Part shown: one piece after another, positions 48,601 to 57,600 of the stretch
Numbering within the stretch: the first letter of the stretch is position 1
Layout of the letters: each line of letters starts with the position of its first letter
Assembly: GCF_003286085.1 (NCBI RefSeq)
Contig: NW_020825317.1
Coordinates: 2,914,001-2,978,000, forward strand
From: Drosophila persimilis
Lineage: Eukaryota > Arthropoda > Insecta > Diptera > Drosophilidae
Direction of reading: 5' to 3'
DNA: 64,000 nt
Position numbers and translations under genes: made by a program
Notes under the pieces: model-generated
The model's database searches: none
What the model saw: the letters and a program-made list of their open reading frames with translations, nothing else
Told to the model about the DNA's origin: nothing

Positions 48601-51600
48601 GTTTCGTTCAGCTGGCGTTCGAACTGTAGCTGGAGGCGGACGAAAAGACGCTGGACACGCAGGACCAGGGCTTCGTAGGCCACAGGGTCGTCGCCCAGCG
48701 AGAGACGGATCTGCAACTGTGACAACTGGCGGGGCAGCAGCTGACTGAGCTGCTCCAAGCAGTGACGTTGCCGCACGTTGAGCTTCTCGTCGTCGTGCAG
48801 GTACAGCTCGAAATGCGCGGGCAGCTGGAGGAGCAGCCAGGTGGAGAGCACCAGCGGATCCGCGCTGTCTGTCCGCCCCAGCAGTCTCTGTAAGCGGCTC
48901 AGGTACTCCAGGTCGGCCACCACCAGCAACTTCTCAGTGGCGCCTGACGACAGTCCCTGAAGGAGGAGATCGAAGTAACGCCGAATCTGCAGCTGGGGCA
49001 GCTGCTGGTCCAGTTGGCTGAGGGACTGGGGTTCGCGCAGCACCAGCGTTTGCTCCACATCCGCGGGCAGCAGATCCCGCAGATCCCGTTCGAACTTCAC
49101 CAACCGCTCGGCCAGGGCGGACGCACGTCGTACCCGCAGCCCCAGCTCCAGCAGGAGGCTTTTGAGGTAGCGCTGGTAGAGGAACTCACTCATTGAGTTG
49201 CCGCCGAGCAGCTCGAAGCCGGGAGGAAGCAAGTAGAAGATGCTCTGGTCCGCCGCTTGCCAGTTGGGTTGCACCAGGAGGCGCCACAGGCCCTGGGCCC
49301 CGAAGCGACGCAGCCCCGCGTTGGCTGCCACCCAGTCGAAGGCGGCGTCGTTGGCAGAGGCAAAGGCCGAGGAAGTGTTGAGCAGCGGCCAGTATGCCCT
49401 CCGTTCCAAAGCCTCTGTGTAGATCCGCAGGCTCTGCAGGCCGGACATGCAGCTCCCATAGAACGTCGCCAGATGATTTGACTCCGCTTTCAGAGAAAGC
49501 CCGTCGAAGTGTTGCACCAGCCGCTGCTTATGCAGGGCCGCCCACTGGGAGCGCCTGTCGTGCGCGCCAAAGCCCCGTTGCGTGCTGTTGGCGTACCAGT
49601 TGCCACACGCGTGCTGGTGAAAGTTCTCACAGGACGCCTCTCCAGTGTCCATATCATTTACCATCAGCCGTTGGCAGTCCTGCTCCCCGTCCCAACCCGA
49701 CTCCGATCCCTCGCCGAAGTGCCAGTGACCCAGCAGGAGCAACAGTCCCAGACACGACAAGGTGATCCGCGGCAGCTTCATCTTCGCTTGCGTTTAGCTT
49801 CAGAGGCTTATGTGTACTGCTGCTCCCTTGCCGGGGCAAGTGCGTCGCGGACCGTCGGCGATAAGCCGCAGCTGATAACCGTGCCGTGCCCTGACATTCG
49901 CTTCTGGGCAATGCCATTGCGGCGAGGGCTACCCGAGGAGTTGCAGTGGGGAGGGAAAATCTATTTTTATACCCGATAGAGTATAGGTTTATATTCGATT
50001 TTTGGTGAAAGTGGATGTTTGTAACACCCCCTTCCGCCCCCACAACGGACGAAAATCTGTGGCATCCACAATTATAAAGAAATATCACAAATATCATAAT
50101 TTTAATACAGCATCTGTTCTTCATTCAGTATTCTAAAAAATTATTTTTCAACATTATTTTTAATATATTTATTAATATCGATTAAGATTCATCCTTGAGA
50201 CACCATTATGATCTGTGTATCCGATCAGTAACCCTTCATACCTTTTACCAAATACATACATACATACTTCAATGGGTTGAGGAATTTAGCGATGAGACCA
50301 GATACACAGATGCTGCCCTCTCACTCTCTCGCACACGCAAATCTCAGTGCGATAAGGTTTTTAGGTGGAAAGTCAAGTTTACATTCACTTAGCTTTGGGA
50401 TGAAAGAAAGACGAAAACGAGGGGGAGATGAAAACGTGGTGAGAGAGTTGTTCTTTGCAAAGCAGAAATTAAAGCATTTCCCATTTCCTAATCGATATGA
50501 GAAAAAAAAAATTTTCACCATTTATAAATTCAATAAAGGGCTTTAATTTCCTTATAATGGATAGAAAAATAAGCATAATCTATCTATACCCTCAAAAATT
50601 GTTATACCGGATACTCAAAGAGTATAGAGGTACATATATTAGATTTTTGGTAAAAGTGGATTTGTGTAACACCCAGAAGGAAGTATATATAGTGTATATA
50701 TTCCGACCCCATACAGTATATAGTACATACTATATATATATATTCTTAACCAGCATCAATAGTCCAGTCGATATAGCTATATCTGTCTGTCAGTCCGTCT
50801 TGTCTGACGGTTCTCAGAGACTACAAGAGCTATAGCAACCAAATTTTGTGTGTTAACTCCTTTGATATCACACTGGATCAATTTCTGTTTTTTTTAATTT
50901 TTCCACGCCCGCCAAACGAAAATCATAGAAAATTACCGTGTCTACCAGATTGCCGATTAACTTAGATCAGATCAATATTATAGCCCGGACCACAATTGAG
51001 ATTGCAGTGGCTACGCAACGTCTTCCACGCGCTTACTCCTTTTCTCTCTCACATGTACGCCTTCTGTCGGAAGAAAGCGAGAAAGCAACACACATACCGT
51101 ACTCAGACTGTGCTTATGCATACCGAGCACATACCGACTCACAACGTTCCCGCTCGTTTTTTATCGGAATTTGTTATACCCGATACTCAAAATGAGTATT
51201 GGGGTATATTAGATTTGTGGTGAAAATGGATGTGTGTAACGTCCAGAAGTAATCGTTTCCGACCCCATAAAGTATATATATTCTTGATCAGCATCAATAG
51301 CCGAGTCGATTGAGCCCTGTCTGTCTGTCCGTCCGTCTGTCCGTCCCCTTCAGCGCCTAGTGCTCAACGACTATAAGAGCTAGAGCAACGATGTTTTGGA
51401 TCCAGACTTCTGTGATATGTCACTGCTACAAAAATATTTCAAAACTTCGCCCCGCCCACTTTCGCCCCCACAAAGGACGAAAATCTGTGGCATCCACATT
51501 TTTAAAGAAACGAGAAAACAGAAAACGCAGAATCGTAGAGGAGGACCGTATCTTCTAGAGTAGTATCTTCTTCTGAACCAGATCGTATAATTATTATAGC

Positions 51601-54600
51601 CAGAATCAAGAAAACAATTTCGTTCTTTCTCGCTCTGTCTCTCTCTAACACACAGGTTTCATGGTCGGTTTTGCCAATTGCAAAATATGAGTTCAATGAT
51701 CTCAAAACCTATAAGAGCCAGAGCAACCAAATTTGGTATCCACACTCCTGTGATATCGGACCTTGACCGTTTTGTGTAAAAATTTCGCCACACCCCCTTC
51801 CGCCCCCGCAAAGCACGAAAATCTGGGGCATCCAAAAATCTCAGAAACTATTAAGGCTAGAGTAACCAAATTTGGTATCCACACTTCTGTTAGACCTCAC
51901 TGTGAAACGTATATCTCAAAATTTCGCCCCACCCTCTTCCGCCCCCACAAAAGACGAAAATCAGTTGCATCCACAATATTGAGGATACGAGAAAACTAAA
52001 AACGCAGAATCATAGATAATGACCATATCTATCTGAATGCTGAATCTGGATCAGATCGGATAATTTTTTTTTAGCCAAAAGGAACAAATCAATTTGCACT
52101 GGCTACGCAGCGCCCGGCGTCACGCTCAGACTGATTTTCTGTCTCTCTCGCACGCACTCTTTGTCGTGTCGTTTAATATTAGCGCCGTCTGCCGAAGGAG
52201 AGCCATACTGACTTAGTATCGGGTATAAATGTAGAGTTGCGGTGTCCGCAGCAACTCACAACGTTGTCCCTGGTTTTTTTTAATTTTCCATACAAAATGT
52301 AAACACAATCAAGTATGCTTTGATCTATACGTGTGTGAGCTACGAGATTTGTGACTGTGACAGGTTTGCAACTTGATCATTTTCTGTGTGTGTTACAGTG
52401 AACAGCGCCAGTAAAACGCAAGGTGGCTCATTGGAGACATCGAACAAATAAAGCTACAACCATGCGAAACAGTAGACAATAGACAAAGTTCTTAACAAGA
52501 GAGATATGCGTGCGCTATCCTTACTTATGTTACTTATCGTTGAGTACCCAATCTCGAAAGTTAAGTTCTGGTTACATGAAAACCACAACAACAAGAAAAA
52601 TTCAATCAAAATTCCGCCGACAAACAGGTGCTTTAGGGGGGGAGGTGAGCCATTGTGGTGTTGCAAGCAAAGAGTAAACTTAGAACCATCTGCTATGCTC
52701 CAAACCAAGAATCAAGGCGAGCGAATGCCAGATGCGAGAGAGTGGAGATGGGGGATACTCGTAAGTTTCGAGTTGAGCTTTGGCTGGCGCTCGACGCTCG
52801 GCGCCCGACGCTTTTCATGCAATTATTTAGTCATAATTAGCGCATAATAGTTGCCGTTTTTTGGGCAACGCCAACTTTTGCTCATTTCTCATTTTCCCCT
52901 TCACAAAATTCATCATCAGCGTTAGGAGGAGGCAAGAGCAAAAGCCACAGCAGGAGCAGAATACTACATACCAAAGAAGGCTAATCACTGCACTAGATTC
53001 TTTAAAAATATAAAAAGACAACTAAGCAGAACCACAGCTTAAGGTACCCCTTCAGCTATAAGTTACCATAATGAGAGATTGGCAATTGCAGAAAAACACA
53101 ATGGTTACAGAGACGCAAAATTCGTACAATCCATGGAAATTTGTGGGCAACCCAAGGATGATTTTGGGTTTTTTGTTTGTCTCTACCAGATATGCTATTA
53201 CCTAAACTACACCTGTACCACACCCAATAGTATGAATCTGTGCTCCATGCATATGACTAAACCATCTCTATTCAAGTAGCTGTCATCATAATCGCTGACA
53301 TGATGGGCTACCATTGTATGCTAGTCCATATATTTGCTTTGTTATCCATTAAAACCCAAATTGAACTGCAGATACGGCGCACAAAGCGCCTAATTCCTCC
53401 CCCATTTCGTCGTGGGTGCACCAGATATTAATTAATTGAATGCCTTTACTAGGCGCCTCACTGCCGGTCGTGTAGTGCATGCCAGGAATATGCCAAATCC
53501 AGATGAAGATGATAATGATGGTGACGATGTCTGACATGGTTTGGATGTGGGTGTGGGTGGATGGGATACGTGTGCAGTGAGGAAAATGGTATTGGAGAAC
53601 CGAAACGCATTTATTTGCGATTCGATATTTTCTTTATATAGACATTCGGAGACTCCATATAGTACCTCTTCATTTTGTTGCAACTCCGTTAAAATTATTT
53701 CTTCTAAGCAAAATTCTGCTTTTTTACATCTCTCTATAATTATTATACTGTATTCCATGGATTCAGCTTTTCCCGACTTTCTCCTCTGTTCTTAATATCT
53801 GTTATAAATTTCCATTGTTTCCATATTTTTATACCCGATACTCAAAATGAGTATTGGGGTATATTAGATTTGTGGTAAAAGTGTATGTGTGTAACGTCCA
53901 GAAGGAATCGTTTCCGACCCCATAAAGTATATATATTCTTGATCAGCATCAATAGCCGAGTCGATTGAGCCATGTCTGTCTGTCCGTCTGTCCGTCTGTC
54001 CGTCCGTCCGTCTGTCCGTCTGTCCGTCCCCTTCAGCGCCTAATGCTCAAAGACTATAAGAGCTAGAGCAACGATGTTTTGGATCCAGACTTCTGTGATA
54101 TGTCACTGCTACAAAAATATTTCAAAACTTTGCCCCGCCCACTTCCGCCCCCACAAAGGGCGAAAATCTGTGGCATCCACAATTTTAAAGATACGAGAAA
54201 ACCAAAAACGCAGAATCGTAGAGAATGACGATATCTTTTAGACTGCGGAATCTGAATTGGATCGTATTATTATTATAGCCAGCATCAAGAAAACAATTTC
54301 ATTTTTTCTCGCCCTGTCTCTCTCTAACACACACGTAGCATAGGCGGCTTTGCTTAGAGTAAAACATTAGCGCCTAGATCTCAGAGACTATAAAAGCTAG
54401 AGCAACCAAATTTGGTATCCACACTCCTAATATATCGGACCGAGACGAGTTTGTTTCAAAATTTCGTCACACCCCCTTCCGCCCCCGCAAAGGATGCAGA
54501 TCTGGGGATATTCATAAATCTCAGAGACTATTAAGGCTAGAGTAACCAAATTTGGTATCCGCACTCCTGTTAGATCTCACTATAAAACGTATATCTCAAA

Positions 54601-57600
54601 ATTTCGCCCCACCCCCTTCCGCCCACACAAAGGACGAAAATCTGTTGCATCCACAATATTGCAAAATCGAGTAAACTAAAAACGCAGAATCATAGACAAT
54701 GACCATATCTATCCGGTTGCCGAATCTGGATCAGATCGGATCATTTTTGTAGCCAAAAGCAAGAAATCAATTTTTAGTGGCTACGCAGCGCCCGACGTCA
54801 CGCTCAGACTGATTTTCTGTCTCTCTCGCACGCACTCTTTGTCGTGTCGTTTAATATTAGCGGCGTCTGCCGGAGGAGAGCCATACTGACTTAGTATCGG
54901 GTATAACTGTAGAGTTGCGGTGTCCGCAGCAACTCACAACGTTCCCCCTCGTTTAATCCTTAGATCCTACATAAAGACCATTATTCGTTCTGCTACCACT
55001 AATTTTTTTGGTTTAACCGCATTTTCCAATCATATTTTCACCGAGCCTCGTCAAAATATCAGACATTGTTTCGTTATTAATGGGAGCGAAATTTTCCGCT
55101 ACATTTTTGGCGAAATTCTATCAACAAAATGTTTAACTAAGCCGATTGATGCCCCAACCCACCATATCAAACCCCTTTCAACCCGCAGTCTCCTTCATAT
55201 CCTTCATTGGCCAAAAAAGAGAGAGAGGGAGAGAGGGAAAATAATAAAATAAAATAAATATTTACCGCTGTGATAGACGCTCTATTTGCACTTTAAATGC
55301 AGAAGCTGCCAGGCTTACCTAGAATTTGAGACGGAGATGGAGTTGAAGTTGTTCCGGAAGGAGGTGTAGAGGGTGCAGTGGGGCAGAAGGGAGGGTAGCT
55401 AAAGTCTGCACCGTCAATGCAGCTTGACACGAAAAATTCAATTTTTACTTTGAAATTGGCTTGGATCTTTGTTTACCCTGGGAAACACATAAAGGGAGAC
55501 GTATACCAACAATAAGTAGACTCGAGTACTTATAACTATTTTTGATCAGAATCAACGGTTGTTATAGAAATGGTCGATCAAAAAGACAGGTTTCTTCCAA
55601 TTTATCTCTAACTTCTATATCACATAGCATGCTATAGGAACGATGATTCAAGGGTATTTAAACCTTCCACCCCGAATCAGGACATTACTTGCATTGCTCT
55701 TTCCATTTGACTTTGCCTCCAGGTCCTGGTTTTGATCCTGGGCTGTGCCTCAACTTCAAATAAAATGAAATGCAATTTGATATTTTACGCGCTGCATTTG
55801 TCCGTCACCACCATCTCCACCTTTACATCTTACCAACACTGCGCCATTTTGATTGGCCTTTTCTTTTCAAAAACACTTCATTGCCTTTTCCTCCGGTAAA
55901 CACTTTTATTGGCCACACGAGAGCTATGTCAATGGAAAACTCAATCTGCACTTCAGTTGGGTTGAATGAGTAGGGGAAGAACAGGGAAGCACCAAGCACT
56001 GCAACGCAATTTGGATGTGTAACGAATGAACGGTTGGCAGCGCAGACTTTGGTGTTTTTCTCGTTTCAAAACTTAAGAAAAATGGAATCCCAGGAAGTCA
56101 CTGCATAATGTAGGTGTCTGCTCCTAGTGCTGCAGAACCAAATGGAAGAGAAATGATTTGGAAGGTGTAAAAGGTCACAGGAAGGACAGATTATAAAAGG
56201 AATAGAGCGCTATTTAAAAGGTGTTCTCCATAGATTATCTCTTCTTCTGAATAGGTTTTTCGCAAAAATAGTTTTACAGTAATGTTTTCTTCTTTGTTTC
56301 CATCTCCAGCACCATACGTGAGGGCATAATTCGCTGCATCCTGGCCACCGACATGGCCCGTCACAATGAGATCCTCACACAATTTATGGAGATAACGCCC
56401 ATCTTCGACTACAGCAATCGGGCCCACATCAATCTAGTAAGCATCGATATCCACTCCACTTCTCCACAGTTCTATTCGGTCTAATCCTTTCAAATCTGTC
56501 CTGAATTAGCTCTGCATGATTCTCATCAAGGTGGCGGATATTTCGAATGAGGCCCGACCCATGGACGTGGCCGAGCCGTGGCTGGATCGCCTGTTGCAGG
56601 AGTTCTTTGCCCAGAGCGCCGCCGAAAAGTCGGAAGGATTGCCGGTAACGCCATTCATGGATCCGGATAAGGTAAGCAAGCCAGGATCTCAGGTGCGCTT
56701 CATCGGTCTCGTTCTGCTGCCCCTCTTCGAAGCTCTCGGCGAGCTGGTGCCGGAGCTCACGGAGCTCATCATCATACCAGTGCGCATTGCCCTGGAGTAT
56801 TACAGGTGAGGTGGCTCCGGCTCGCCCTCCGAAATGGATAATCAACTAACTCCCAAGCTGTGTTCCGATCCGTAGACGCCTAAACGATGCCCAAACCAAG
56901 ACGCGGAAGTCCGTTGCCGACAGTAACACTTCGGACAGCAACAGTGGCACTATGGACTCCAATGCAGCCATGGTGAGCACACCGGGAGCGTCAGGCGACA
57001 AGATGATCATCGACAAAGGCCACGGCAGCACCCAGGGCGGAGGCGCCGGCGGTACCACTGGCAGCATCTCCCCCCAAATGCCACGCTCTGGATCCGGTAT
57101 TAGTGTGAAATCGCGCCGTAGCATCCCCTCGCAGAAGTCCGCCTCACGCACCTCCGTTGATGAGCCCGGGGGCATGGCAGCTGAGCTGCACGATCTGCCC
57201 GAGGGAAGCGAAAGCGGCGACTCGGAGACGGCCACCGAGGTGGATGTAAGTCGTAAATCTCTCCCATTTAAATCTGTACTAACTTGTAGATTCCTTTACC
57301 CGATTACTATTCCCCGAATGACTCTTCGTTGCTCTTTTTATTTCTCAGGTTGCCGAGAAGACCTCCAAGTTCAAAGTAGACACGGAGGGCAGCAGCAACC
57401 GGAGCAAATCGTCGCACTCGAACTCGCGCAAGTCGTCGCGCGAGAAGCGCCCATCGATGATCGGGGAGCTGTGCAGTAGCGGCGGGGGCCAGCGCATACG
57501 CAACTCCTACGGCAACATCCACGGCTATCACACCAATCGCTGTCACTTCGGCAACAATAGGGCCGTGAGTCTCGACCAGTACAGCAGTGGCCACAGCCGG

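Larger units (their letters stand above)
45199..56309 (+). other. Pde9 intron 4 (11.1 kb) with nested gene
   Basis: It runs from GTGAGTTT to ATCTCCAG. It holds the antisense M13 peptidase gene and four INE-1-like copies. The 45.2-47.6 and 55.0-56.3 kb parts are plain AT-rich intron in which I see nothing specific beyond a T-run (46651-46663). Confidence 0.88.
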
